The notes beneath the pieces were generated by a model. It made no database searches, was not told the origin of the DNA, and was given only the letters and a program-made list of their open reading frames with translations. A DNA stretch of 64,000 nt from Tubiluchus corallicola (taxonomy: Eukaryota > Priapulida > Priapulimorpha > Priapulimorphida > Tubiluchidae), in assembly GCA_030141605.1 (NCBI GenBank), contig JAQGDQ010000062.1, positions 509,001 through 573,000 of the forward strand, written 5' to 3'. Both the position numbers and the translations under genes were made by a program. Shown in pieces: positions 13,735 to 26,800 of this stretch; positions within the stretch are counted from its first letter, which is position 1, and every line of letters begins with the position of its first letter.

Positions 13735-13939
13735 TAGATAAATTTACAACTATCATCTCACAGATTAATTTAGCTCAGAAAGCAAAAAAAACTAAAGATC
13801 TAATTATACATACATTGTCAGACAGCCATTTTTGCACATTATGTGTAATCATGAGGCATGCAATAACACTGCTGCATAAAAACATTAGTGTGTACATGAC
13901 TCTTGTGCTGGTTGACTCTTTCACGGGTGGACACCCGGC

Positions 13940-14030
13940 ACAACATAGGGATGCTGGTGCACTGCCACAGCAACATGATGCCTACCAAATAAAGATCAAG
14001 TAAACTATAAATGTTGTATAAAATTGTTTA
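13940..14030. repeat. Dispersed repeat, copy 1
   Basis: The segment GCACTGCCACAGCAACATGA and what follows, ending in a TAAACTATAAATGTTGTATA-like tail, is similar to 17828-17915 in the same orientation. Family unknown; possibly the 3' end of a short interspersed element. Confidence 0.45.
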
Positions 14031-14635
14031 CTACTAGTGAAGAACAGAATCTGCTCACACTTAGATTACTCACTTAGAAATCCATCAGTCACCTGCCCAG
14101 AACTGCTGAGTTGTATACAAAATATTAGATACATTAGACATTTTCTCTTTGTTTCAGATCAGATGTTAATTTTTGTGTGTTTCTGTTATCATATTAATTT
14201 GGCAGTTCTGTGCTGTATATAGTTTTGGAAAGTACCATGTCATTGTTCTATACATTTTTTGTGATTATTAGCTATATATTGGCTCGACTTGGCTCGGGAG
14301 TCAGTGAGCTGAATTCAAGGAGAGACTGGCAGCTTTTAAATCCCACATTATGATGATCCATCTTGATTAGTTGCACTTTTGAAAATATAATTAATTAGTT
14401 AACTAATGAAATCTTATCAAATTCTCTAACATGCCGTTTGATGTCATAAAATTGTCCGCTAGATGTGCAATGAATTTCACTGAAGAATTTGTCGGTACTG
14501 CACACAGTCTCAGAAACTGTATGTTGCATTTAACCGTCATCTATAATTTGCATAATATGATCTCCAAGACTTGCTGAAGTGTTACAAAAGTGTTTACAAG
14601 TAATGCTCAAAAACCTTTTTTTGTAGTTTGCTTAA

Positions 14636-14676
14636 CACACACGCACGCACGCACACACACACACACACACACACAG
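14636..14676. repeat. (CA)n microsatellite with CGCA interruptions
   Basis: About 40 bp of CA/CGCA dinucleotide repeat. Confidence 0.9.
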
Positions 14677-16902
14677 AAAAATGAGAGTGGAAAAACCTAA
14701 TAGTTTAACTAAGTGGAAAAAACATCTGCTAAGATAATATGCTTTACCTGAGATAAACAGCATCTCTCTCCCATTATATGTCTTCATTTATCTACCTGCC
14801 CTGCAAAACTGCCACAAATAGCATAAAAAGTTATAAACATATATTTAGTATTAGTATGAGATACATTAAGTGTTCGCTTAACAAATCTAATGCATCAGTG
14901 AGCAAAAAGCCATTAAACAAAACCATGTATTCCACAGGAATGTTCAGTTTTTTTCAGGAGAAAAAAATCAATAAGCCTAATGCTTGGCATACAAACCAAA
15001 CAGTTTATAAAGTTTACTGCTTGCAATTTTATGATATTTGTTTACAAAAAGATAAAAAATATATGATTGCAGCACAAATTATTGTCAGCATACACTGGTT
15101 TTGCATATTGAGCTATTTTAAGAAAAACTCAAATCTCGCAAAAAGATTTTGTTTCTTGCATGTCTTCCTCTGGCTGCTCCCTTAGATTACTTGAGTTATT
15201 TCTTCCTCTTTCTTTTCTTTCTCTTCTTGTTTTTTAAGAAAAAATTTAAGCGTAGATTATACTTTTAATATTTCCAGTAATACTTGAAAACTGTCTTAAA
15301 ATGCCCAATTTGTCTTTAATGTCATAGATTTCCTTACTAATAATGCTGCTAAGAATAGTGTAAATTCCGAAAGTGTAAATGCAGATGAGGTGAGCGTAAC
15401 ACATAACCCAGAAATTTTATACAAGTAACAAAAAGAATTCTATCCGACAAATTGTATCTCTAAGTAAAAATCAGCATAAATCATCACCGTAGGTCTGCCT
15501 GTCATAGAAACAGATCTAGGGAAAAATATGACCATAATGTGGATTAAAAGCAGGCTTCGTTGACATGATTTGGATTAGAAAGGTGACAAACTAAACTCTC
15601 TGCTTCAAAGTAAGAACAAGAAATCACCAGTAACATAAAACAGACAGGCAAACTTATCAAAATTCAGTGTTGCTAAAGAGGAGAGTTGTTAAGCGAGCAC
15701 TCACTGTAATTCCGATAACTACCATTTACCTATCTCTAAATAAGGCTTATTTCGAAGCATAAAATTTAATAATGGCAACAAGATATTGCGGAAACACTAA
15801 TAGTGCAAAATCAAATAAAAAGAATAAAACTCAAACAAGGAAAACCACAGAAAAAGAATTTATATAAGCCTCTTACACATGTGATAAAATGTGATAACGC
15901 CTACAATATCAACGTCTTACTATAGTATTATAGCAAGTTAAATTACAGTATTACAATTAATAATAACTATACTTAAGATAAATAGACGAATTTGTAATAA
16001 ACAGGCACTAATGTTTGCTCAGCTTCTTTTGCATTAAGTTTATAAGCTGACTGGAAAATTCAAATCAATGAAAATGATCCTAGGCCAAAACAGTTATTTT
16101 GCAATCAGACTGTCCAAGATTACATTCTTGTTATTATTTCCTAAGATTCATTCCAATTATAATTGTTAACTTGCTTGCTACTGAAGAGATAAACTGCTAC
16201 AAAGTAACAGTCAATCAAATAGAAAAGCAATAACTAGTTAATCATTTCACAATAGCTCTTAATTCCTACCCTTACTTACACAAAACAAAATCAACACAAC
16301 AGTTATTGTCACACGCAAGGAAATCACGTGACCCAACAGCTGTTAGATGAAACCATAGATATAACTGTGTCAAATCATCATGATGCATATAAACGGCGCA
16401 ATATTTTCTCCTTCCCATCTTTAAAAAAATCGTACTAAATAAATGAAATTGTTGTCTCTTGCTATTATACATTACATTACATTAGTATTTTGCAAGTACT
16501 ACTTACTATTTTTCAGTTTCTTTACCGAAACCAACGCCATATAGATATAATAATTTTTTTATATAGTAGATTTTGTTGTCTCCTTCATTGTTTCCTGCTG
16601 AGGCCTCTAATTATGATTTAGGTTAATTTGGCTACATTAATGATTATGACTCACCTTTATTATTTTGTTGCAATTAATGAATTACTCATCATTCGTTTTG
16701 CCTTAGTTTGATTCAATATTATTTTTATTTCGCACTTAACTATTTTTGGTTTATTATGTTGCTTACCAACCTTTTGTTGTCCCAAAATTTCGTTCATTTG
16801 CTTGGATTTATGTATTTAAATTTATTCTATTAATTCTTGTTTTTTTTAGTTCTTTTGACAATTTGTACTATTTTTTCTTCTTATATAATTTTGTTATTTG
16901 TA

Positions 16903-17050
<148 letters not shown>

Positions 17051-17827
17051 TTTTTTAACACAGTATCAAGGACTACTATACAAGTAGTCCTTGCGCAGTA
17101 TATAAGCACCTGTAATTCCTTAACAATATAACAATGGCAATAATTATTGGTACACGTTCAAAATCATGCGAGTATTTTTACACATAAAGATAACGTTGCT
17201 ACAACTGACAAAAAGTTTTTCTAGATTGGTAAAGTTCAAACCGCTGAATTTTTTCTTATTTTCTCCAGTCTGGCACAGACGCACACAGCATGGTTTTCTG
17301 TCCGCACACTCCCACAAGTGTACAACTTCTGATTTTGTGGTGTTCTTGACCACCGGTCAGTCTCCCAGCAGGCAGGAGAGCGAGATGCAATTCTAACAGA
17401 ATTTTAGACATTTTTATAAAATTTTGCACTTTGGTTCGCTGTCCCAGGACACTAAAAGGTCAAGAGATGGTCTTGCACATTGGAGGCTTCAAACATCAAA
17501 ACGTTAACATGTATACACATGGGAACTATTTGGGACGAATAGGAACTTATATGTGCGCTTTCATTTGTTGGTACCTTGGAACACACGAAGTGGTCAAATT
17601 ACGTCATCAGTACCACTCTATCATTTTCTAAATCAAATATTGTACATAACTTGCAAACCAAGTCATAAAGTCATAATGTACTAATGGGAAATATGCTATT
17701 TGCTACAAGAATTTTTGGCTTAATTAAGTTGCATGCCAATGGCAGTGTTGGCATCATTTACAGACCTGTCCTATTACTGCTTTAAGCCTATTACCATGCT
17801 AGGTTTGCGTGCTATGTGTAAACATGA

Positions 17828-17915
17828 GGGGCACTGCCACAGTAAAATATGATGCGTGCCAAATGATGGTAAAAATAAACTACAAAATTAATGTTGGATA
17901 AAATCATTTCTCATT
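17828..17915. repeat. Dispersed repeat, copy 2
   Basis: Diverged copy of 13940-14030: GCACTGCCACAGTAAAATAT, then GCCAAATGATGG and a TAAACTACAAAATTAATGTT tail. Confidence 0.45.
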
Positions 17916-18574
17916 TTTAAAATCAGACTTCGATCTGATTCAATGAGAGTTATGAAAGAGGATTTTTGCACGGTAGGGCCCAAAAAAGCTTATGCAACAT
18001 GCCTGAATTCTGAGGTCATAATCGCTCATAATTATACAAACTACGTACTTGTAGTCAGTTCAGTTTGCTCCAATTACACCCTCTTGTTTGCAGGCTGCAC
18101 GAAACCTCCGTAATTCTTGTACAGAGAGCGTTATAAATTCTTTTGAATAATAAATTATTTCTCGTGTTATAGCTCCTTGTTTTCTGCATCCCTCTAACAA
18201 AAAAGATGTTACACTTGCACTGTTTAGGTTAAACTGGCATTAGAATAACCAGCACCAAACCACACGACGATCATTATTCATTGAAATCTTTGATTCCTTG
18301 TTTGAATTAGTGCTTTAGTTCTCTTCCCTCTGTATGTTGAATTGTTGATCATCTTGGTTTTACTAGTTCATTACTTTGTTTCTGTCTATGTTGTTGCATT
18401 TTTTGCCTAGTTTTTGTTTAGCTTTAATAAATTAATAATTGTTTTTATCCTTTTTGCGCTTTTGATTATGCACGACTTTGGTCGACCTGTACACTGTACA
18501 GAACATGTTATATAGATCCACCAACAAAGCGCTCTCCTATTGTCATTTTTAAAACAGAACAGATTTAGTTTATA

Positions 18575-19105
18575 ATTTTAGTGTCTACATTAGACGTAAC
18601 GGGTATATGATGCTATAATGATAATATGATGATAATGTATTTTAGTTATAAATTAAAATACTAAATGCTTCAATGTCTACAATAGACGGAGTGAGACCTT
18701 AAAGAGGAAAGAATAATGTATTTTATTGGTAAATTTTATTCCAGAAAACCAGGAGGACGAATGTTAACATATTTAATTATTCGCAGAAAGCTTTAAATAC
18801 TTCAGCACTGATCCATATAAGTAACAGCACTTTGTCCATTACGAATTTTTTCATTGAACTTTTTGCACCCTTTACGAGATTCAAACGTAGTAGCATATCT
18901 ACATTGCTGAGAGTAGGGAGTCCTGGCATAAAGAGGTGAACACAGAATCATGTCGTTGGAAGTTATGATTCATTGAACGACGACGACGTATTTGAATTTG
19001 CTCGTTAGTGGTGCTGGATTACTGTGCCTGCCCAGGGTCTACAATAGACGTAATGGAAATACAATGGTGATGATGATGGTGTATTTTAGTTTTTGATTTG
19101 ATGAT
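18575..19105. repeat. Direct repeats around GTCTACAATAGACG
   Basis: The motif GTCTACA(A/T)TAGACG occurs at about 18583, 18674 and 19039. The 60-70 bp that follow the first and third copies are also similar (TGATGATAATGTATTTTAGTT versus TGATGATGGTGTATTTTAGTT-type sequence). This suggests flanking repeats of a mobile or duplicated unit of about 450 bp. Confidence 0.4.
18802..18951 (-). CDS. Small Cys-containing open frame, unrecognised (doubtful)
   Basis: 49 codons from ATG (18951-18949) to TGA (18802-18804). Four cysteines are spaced widely and the last residue before the stop is Cys. Composition is protein-like (ATTFESRKGCKKFNEKIRNG) with no low complexity. It lies between the GTCTACAATAGACG repeats, so it may belong to a mobile or duplicated unit. 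No signal peptide or clear splice acceptor was found. It could be a chance frame. Confidence 0.2.
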   Translation of the reverse strand: MILCSPLYARTPYSQQCRYATTFESRKGCKKFNEKIRNGQSAVTYMDQC

Positions 19106-20846
19106 GATCATTTCTCTATTAATTTGTTACCAGCTATCATTAGGGAGGCCAGATGGCTATCGTTTGGCTGTCTGTTCACTGCCCTCGGCAATTCAGTGGG
19201 AAGTCAGGTGTACAAAGAGCGTAGAACTTAAAGTAATGTCTTTAAAGAGTTTAGAACTTTATAAAGGAATGTTTTGAAAACACTTTTTTAAACATCGTAG
19301 AAAGTTTATTTTTCAAAAACAAATTAAGTTACCTGGTGTCAAAAATAACGGGGTCTGTATTAAATTTATGTTTTACGCATTCTGAAAATCTATTCGCATA
19401 TGGCATATAGCTCATGTTCAGGTTCACAGTGCAGTAATTATTATAAATCCCCTTGCACAATATAAATTTTTGTAATTATTATTATAAGTGTTATAACAGT
19501 ATTTTGCTTTGTATGCAATAACATAGCACAACAAGTTTATTTGCTTACACAGCAAAAACGTCCTCGAGATGGCATTTCTAGTTATTCATATTTCAATGAT
19601 TCTCACATCCATAAAATGAGGATCATTTTGATACTAAGCTCATTGCTCTGCTTTATTTCTAAAAGAGCTCTGAGATGATCTACGTTGAAGTCGAGGTGTA
19701 AAACATAATCTTAAGAAAATTGCTGTTAAAGTTTGTCATTGTTTTTGTCACATTTCTATAACAGTACTTAGCAAGTGTGCAAACTGGTGGTTCTTATGGA
19801 CTTTGTAAGAGCACATTAAAGTTATTTTTGAATCCAATAGATGGGTTTTCTGGACTATGATCTGGGCTTTGCAACAAAAACCAAAAAATGGCAAACAAAT
19901 ATAGTCGCAAGCAAACATGCCTGCTTCCAGAGACTACTATTTGAGTCTAAATATACGAGTTTTTTTGCAAAATTGCAGTTTTAATTTTTAGGCAAAGAAA
20001 TGGGGAAGGGGTTATAAAAACTAAATTTTTAGCATTTTTGAAACAATTTTGTGGATTTGTTGCTAGAATATGAAAGTCCAGCATATATATTAATATTTTT
20101 TTTGTGCTTGCAAACCAAAACCATCATTATATGTGACAAGCTAGAAAACCTTAATTGCCGACTTATGGACGATTTTGCTATGCAAGCACACATATAGTGC
20201 TCATTTGTTTGTAAAAACAAAAAAATTGATGTTCGACCCAATTTTTGATGCTTTCTACTTTTAAGCATTATAGCATAATTTTAACACTTAATTATGCCAA
20301 CTCATTTACGGTTTTGGTTTGCTAATGCACATTTAATAATAACGAAATTAAGTACACATTTGGAATTTGGCAGACTGTTCAAATTTTGCAGCATTTAGCT
20401 GCCTATAATTTATTATTTAGCTACTTTCAGCATTAGGTATGCCATTTGTAAATATTACGATTTTCTTTTACTGTGCTCTCTGTTAGAAGATTGAAAATTG
20501 CATGTAATGGAAGATAATCGAATCTTGCCAGATATAGGTGCCCTAATGATAATATCAGGTATTGGATAAAGCTGCTCTAGAGTTGTTTCTTGTTATGCTG
20601 CTATCGACTTTTTACATAAAAATTTGTCAAAACTATTAAGAATTTATTTTAGAAAATCTACAGTTTGAAAGTCTCAGTAAATATTTTCATATTCTCTCCC
20701 TATTTTGTATCTTTATGTATAAACGTCATTGATTAATTTACAGGTCTCATGAAATACAGTTCAGTTTGACAATGTGAATAAATGGACATCAGACTTGTTT
20801 TCCCAACTGCATCCTACGTTCAGTTGAAATAATAGCTTGTCTCAAC

Positions 20847-23800
20847 ATGGCTTATTTTGACAGAATAACTCTCTTTGAGGAGGTAAGTTAACCCAGACTG
20901 CTGTCTTGCAGTTGCAAGAAATCTAGTACTACCCTGATCATACATGCAGACTAATATTAGTATGAACATTTAACATTTGGTGTGTTGAGCAATCAAGAGG
21001 TCAATTTCAGCAATGTTTCATTTTTGCAATTGTATATAAAATTCTGTAAAACTTTTTTCTTAATGCGACTGTATTGAAAGAAATTCTTGAAGATTGTTTA
21101 CATTTTAGAAGTATCTCTCATAGATATCATTTCTTTGTTTGCACTTAGTTGCTGCAACTGGGAATTGCTGCCATGCCATCACAGTTTCTGAGCTGCTTGC
21201 AGTGTGATAACTCAGAGAGCTAGTCAAATACTAATTTTAGTGAAATGTTATATCACTGTATGGGGTGCGGGTTATGCCATTTTATTACTAATAAAATGAG
21301 GACATGAATTTATAACATTCCATTGTTTAAATTCATTTTATATTAATTGCATAATTATGTATTTCTTTTTTTGGTGTAGTTTCTGCATTATTGCTCTCTA
21401 ACACTTAACAATGAAGAAGTTACCAAATTCTTGAAAAAGTGTTTCTATGCGGCCTCACAGGAGTATATAATGTCAGCCGAATTCGGCACGTTGCTTCAGG
21501 ACACCAGAGAAAAAATTTTGACAGATCCTGACCATAAGTATGTTCATATTCAAGACTTCACCAGTGAAGTGAAAGCACACGCATCCAATCACCAAAATAC
21601 TTTATCATCTTTAGATGTTTGTGAAAGTGATAGCTCAGGTGCCAATGTTTTAACACCTCAACCTGATTGTGGTCTTATGTTCAGTACAATAAAAAACAGT
21701 GCTTCTGTGGCTTGTCCTAGTTCTAGCAGCCAATATGTTAATGATTATAAATCCATGGATGAAGAAGATGAAGATGAAGGAGGAATTTCTGGTCATTTGG
21801 AAGATGTGTGTATGAGCAAATGTACTGCAAACGTGAATGTTGTCTTAACAAGAATTAATACTGAATCTGCCAAGCAGCGGTTAAAAGCAGAAAGTCGAAA
21901 TCTCACTGCTGGTGTGAAATCTCATAAAGCTTCTGAACGTCAAATTAGAAAACTAGAGAAACTGCTTGGGGTTAGTGTCAGTTTAAATAGTTTTATAATC
22001 TCACAAATCTTCTGAAAGTTAACTTAGAAAACTAGAGAAACTGCTTGGGGTTAGTGTCAGTTTAGAAAATCTCATAAAGCTTCTGAACGTCAAATTAGAA
22101 AACTAGAGAAACTGCTTGGGGTTAGTGTCAGTTTAAATAGTTTTATAGTCTCACAAATCTTCTGAAAGTTAACTTAGAAAACTAGAGAAACTGCTTGGGG
22201 TTAGTGTCAGTTTAAATAGTTTTATAGTCTCACAAATCTTCTGAAAGTTAACTTAGAAAACTAGAGAAACTGCTTGGAGTGAGCGTCGGTTTAAAGGAAA
22301 ACAGGACCCCATTTTGAATTATGGTGTACTTTGATCTAACGTATGAGTTTTTGGAACGGAAAATTTCTGCAGAAAAACATAATAATATGTTCCTGCTATT
22401 AGTTTTTTGTTTTGCACATGTTTTGCGGTTCCTGGTTAAATGGACAATAGCACCTACATCTCGGAAACATGGTATTAAAAAAATTAGGGCATATTTCAGA
22501 TGTGGCATGACACACAGTATTAAAGTCTTATGTTGGCACAGCAGTAAATCTGAAATTTATTTTTTTAAAAAAACTTAAGCTTTGCCAAGGTATGTCATTT
22601 GTAGTCAGTGTTCTACTGTAATTATTAAATTTTCACTTTTTCAAATGCTTGCAAGCTGCTCATGCAATGCTTTTACCATTAAAAATTATGTTCAGTTGTA
22701 ATGTCGTCATTTACTCTGCCTGCCGGTCATTAATTAAGCTTCTAAGGGAACATTTAGTTATTAGAAACACTTTGGTCATTATTATAAGTATTAAAATTAT
22801 ACATACTTCAAAATGACATAGGATCTGAAAAGTCGGCCTATTTTCATTTAAGTAGTTTTATAATCTTAATGTTGTTCTGTTATCATGAATTAGTTTTGCA
22901 TCTTTCTACCTTTGTTTCACTCCCATTTGTGTCAAGACACCCTTTGCTGCGGTGTCTAACCCGAACCCCAACCCTAACCCTAATCCTAATCCCAACCCTA
23001 ATCCTATTCAGCTTTGCGAAGTAATCTCTTATGTATGGATATTGTAAACTTTAGCCAATGTAAATAGTTTTCTTGTTTAAATTCTCATTTAAACTTATAA
23101 TAAGACTACAGCGTACTGTTTTCGTTATTATTCCTGCTTGTTTTGTTTTGTAATTATTCCTGCTTGTTTTGTTTTGTAATCTGTCCAGAAATCACTACAG
23201 GCCGCTTGTAGCTTAAATTTTAATGCAGAAACGAATTGGGGTTTCTTTGTGTAACACAGTGGTTTTCCCAGAGATGTGAGATGTGCAGAAGCATGTTTTT
23301 TATAGTTCATTGAAAATTGTTATGCATCTCCATTATCATTTCAGAGACTCGATGAAGAGATCAGACGCTTGCAGCAAAAGGAGCTTTCTCTTGATGATAT
23401 GAATGAAAGTGACTCTTATTACTTAAGAGAGGAAGTTTTGAAGAAACGTTTCATGAAGGTATTGCCTGTAAAAATGACTGAATAAATGAAAAGTGTATCC
23501 CAGCTTATTGTAAAGCCATGCGTACAAGTATATGCAAGTTAAAATTTTTGCATCTTAAAAATCTGTTAATGGTTTGTATGTTGGTAAAAAACACAAAGAC
23601 ATTGCACATGTAGCGATGCACTTCCCCAGTTTCTTTAGCTATTAGTGTCTTTTAGCTTACAATTACATTATGATATGCATCATACTTTGATGCACTTATT
23701 CTTCATCTTATATAAGATTATGCAATGACAATTGATACACTTTTTCTGAAAAGTGAAGAAACATTAAATTTTGATTTCAGTTCATATCAGGCTGAGGAAA

Positions 23801-26800
23801 GCTTAAGGTGTACAACCTCATCAAGTTTTGTGCTATTAATGTTCATTTTTCCCAGATGCTACTTTTACTGAACTGACATGATCTTCTTGTCCATGATATC
23901 AATTTTCACTCCTCCCCGGCTTAATTGTTCGGTGCTGTTAAATTTTTCATCATTTATTTTATTTCTTTCTCTACGTATGACCAGCCTTTCCGCCTTTTTC
24001 TTATCAGAAAGCATATTGTTTTCACAATTCTGCCTGTGCCCTGCAGGGTAACTTTTTGATTTAAAAACTTTAGTGAAGCAGGATAATGATTATATGTTAT
24101 TTCTTTCAGGTATGGAAGAAACTTTGTGAATGTAAGGGCAGAAATCCTGACACTGGACGACCCACTGAACGCAGGTTTAGATATCAAGGTACGTGCACCT
24201 GTCAACTAGTACAGTAGGTGTCATTTATTAGATTCACGGTTAATACACTCAGTCACCTAATTGACTCCAAAACGTCTGGTACGGGCCTTCTCCTATACAA
24301 ATATATACAAAAACTGTCTGTAATTGACTCAAATAACTCCGCATGTTGACTCAACGTTTTTCCTTTGCGAACTTAAAATGAGACACTTATGTGTACCCAA
24401 AAAGCTTTTGCTGCTTTTATGTCATCTTTACGTCGATTTTGTGCAGTATAATATACGTAGAAACAGTCGTGTTAGATACAGCTTTGTTTGTAAGCAGGTA
24501 CAGTGCATATCACATGGGCTAGTACGTTAGCTTGGCGGTTTTACTTTGAATCTGTCACCTGCTTGTGCGCTGCAGTTAACCTCGTTGTTTCTGAAAGCTA
24601 AACATTTAATCGCTTGCCCAGCTCCAGGGGTTTGCTTTTGAAGCTCCCGCTGCTTTTCACAGGGGAAACAAGGTCATCGCCAACTGTAACTCAAGCACAA
24701 GGTGACTAGGTGGTTTGAGTGAGCGTGACTATGTGCAGCATACAGCAACAGCTTTTCAATGTGTTTATCATTACGAGAATTTCTTAAACCAACTTCTTCA
24801 TGAAGAAATGAAGCGACCAACCAGCACGAATTTTTGTAATTTTTAGTGGTAATAATCAGAATTGTACGATTTTTTATTTTCTTTTTTATTAATTCACTTA
24901 TTCAAATTAGTATTCTTAAATAATTGCACATAGGAAAATTCATTTAAAGACTTTGCAATGCATACTAAGGTGATGAGTCTTGACTCATATTTTTATAGTA
25001 CTAATAGGCTACACCCATCGGCTAATTGAATCAGTCGATCAATTGGGTCAAAACACTCCCAAAGTGAGTCTATTAAGTGGCACCTATTGTATATGGAAAC
25101 ATCTCCAAAGCATTAAAAGAACATTTTGTGCAGTCAAAATTAATTTAAATGCTTGGTTCTAAATTTGCTAGGAAATTATTTATGATGTAAGTAAGGTGGT
25201 GCTGCACTACAACTATAGGATGTTGATTTTTATGCCCTTAAATTTTGCAGTTTTGTGTTCTCTGACTGATTCCCTCACTCAGTTACATTACAACTGTGCT
25301 GTAAGTTTAGTGAACAAAACAATAGATACGTAAATGTATAGATAAACAATAATATTATCATTAACAGCTGTAACAGTGAACAGCAGGAGCAGCTTAAATG
25401 GGTTTACTGAAAATTAGAACTGATTTCATTTTAAAAAATGGCCATTTTGTAAATAATTTTCTTTTTATGTTTATGCATAGACTGTATGAAGTACAAAAAA
25501 ATTTATATTGCCTTGCATAGTTTAATGCTTGATAACAGCTGTTAAGTTGCAGTGTATACCAGTGACATAACACAGATGCTGTTCTACAAGACAGAGCTGT
25601 ACAGTTGTAGCTGTCAGCTTGTGCAACAATCCAGTTAGATATTCATCAGTCAGAATTTTAAACTTCACTTATTTTGATACATCATTTTGAAAGAAATTTC
25701 TTTCAACCTCAAGATGGAAAAGCTCGATTTTAGTCCATGTTTTTTAACGCCTGAGTCAGCAGGCAAATAAAAAAATACCCAGGGACTTTTCTTGCTTTTG
25801 AGCCCTTGTAGGTGCTCTGCAGTTGTGGTTACGCGTCGGTGTTGTAAATTATTGCTATATCGTACATTGTGTAATGTTTTCTCCATAAACTAGAGGAACA
25901 GCTGGATGATGCAGTATATGCTTAGTAGGTGAAGTTAAGCAATGATAAGGCTGGTCACTAAATGGACATCTAGTAATCTGGAAAACTGCTTGGAAGTATT
26001 TTGTTCTCTCTTGCTGTCCCCTAGCTGTTTACATTCCTGAAGGAGCTATCGCATCTCAGCCAGTTTAGTGTTTGACCTTGGAACGACTATCCTTGATGGT
26101 GATGATGGGTTCCAGTCTTCCCACTGCCATATACATTAACCCTTTCACTATGTAGTTGCTTTTTAACTTGGTTGTATTGCGTTTTGCACATTAGACAATA
26201 ACTTGCGGTGTGTTACGAAAACAGAACTTTCTAAATAAACAAGTAGTCATCTGTTATTAAACACTAATATTAAATATTAGTTTTATTTGTACACATGCAT
26301 TCACGTGCGTGCTCTCATGCACCCACACACATGCAAGCCTTCACAAATAAGCACATACTTATATTTAGAAACCAATTTTCACAGAAATCATAATACTAAT
26401 CCATATTATGCAATCATTTTACAAGAAATGCAGAACAAGCCATTAAACATATGTTTCACCAACCATCAATGAGAAATTTTGTGTGAGAACGTACCATATA
26501 ACACTATTACTATTGCACTATTGTTGAATCCACCTCGCTTAAGATGCTGGTTTTTTGGTTAGCATTACTTGTTGCGAAGCAGCACAATCCTACTGCTGTT
26601 AAACTTTTCTAGAATGTTTTCGCATGGCCGTAGCAGTAAAACAAACCTTTAGTGCTGAGCATGGGCGGCAGTCTGCCGCCTTCCGTCCTTTACACAAAAA
26701 ACGTAGGTGATAGTATGCCACCTTCCATAGTGATAGGGTTAAAATGTTCTGAGCTGAATGCTAGATATCCTGGCTTACCGAGTAGGAATTTTGTACTGCA

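Noticed and set aside
14778-15185. 135-codon plus frame
   Set aside because: AT-rich content, no recognisable domain, no splice context, no conserved motif visible.
18011-18240. Minus-strand open stretch (TREIIYYSKEFITLSVQELR) as an exon
   Set aside because: Two frames are open at once and no convincing acceptor/donor pair fits; could be an old transposon relic.
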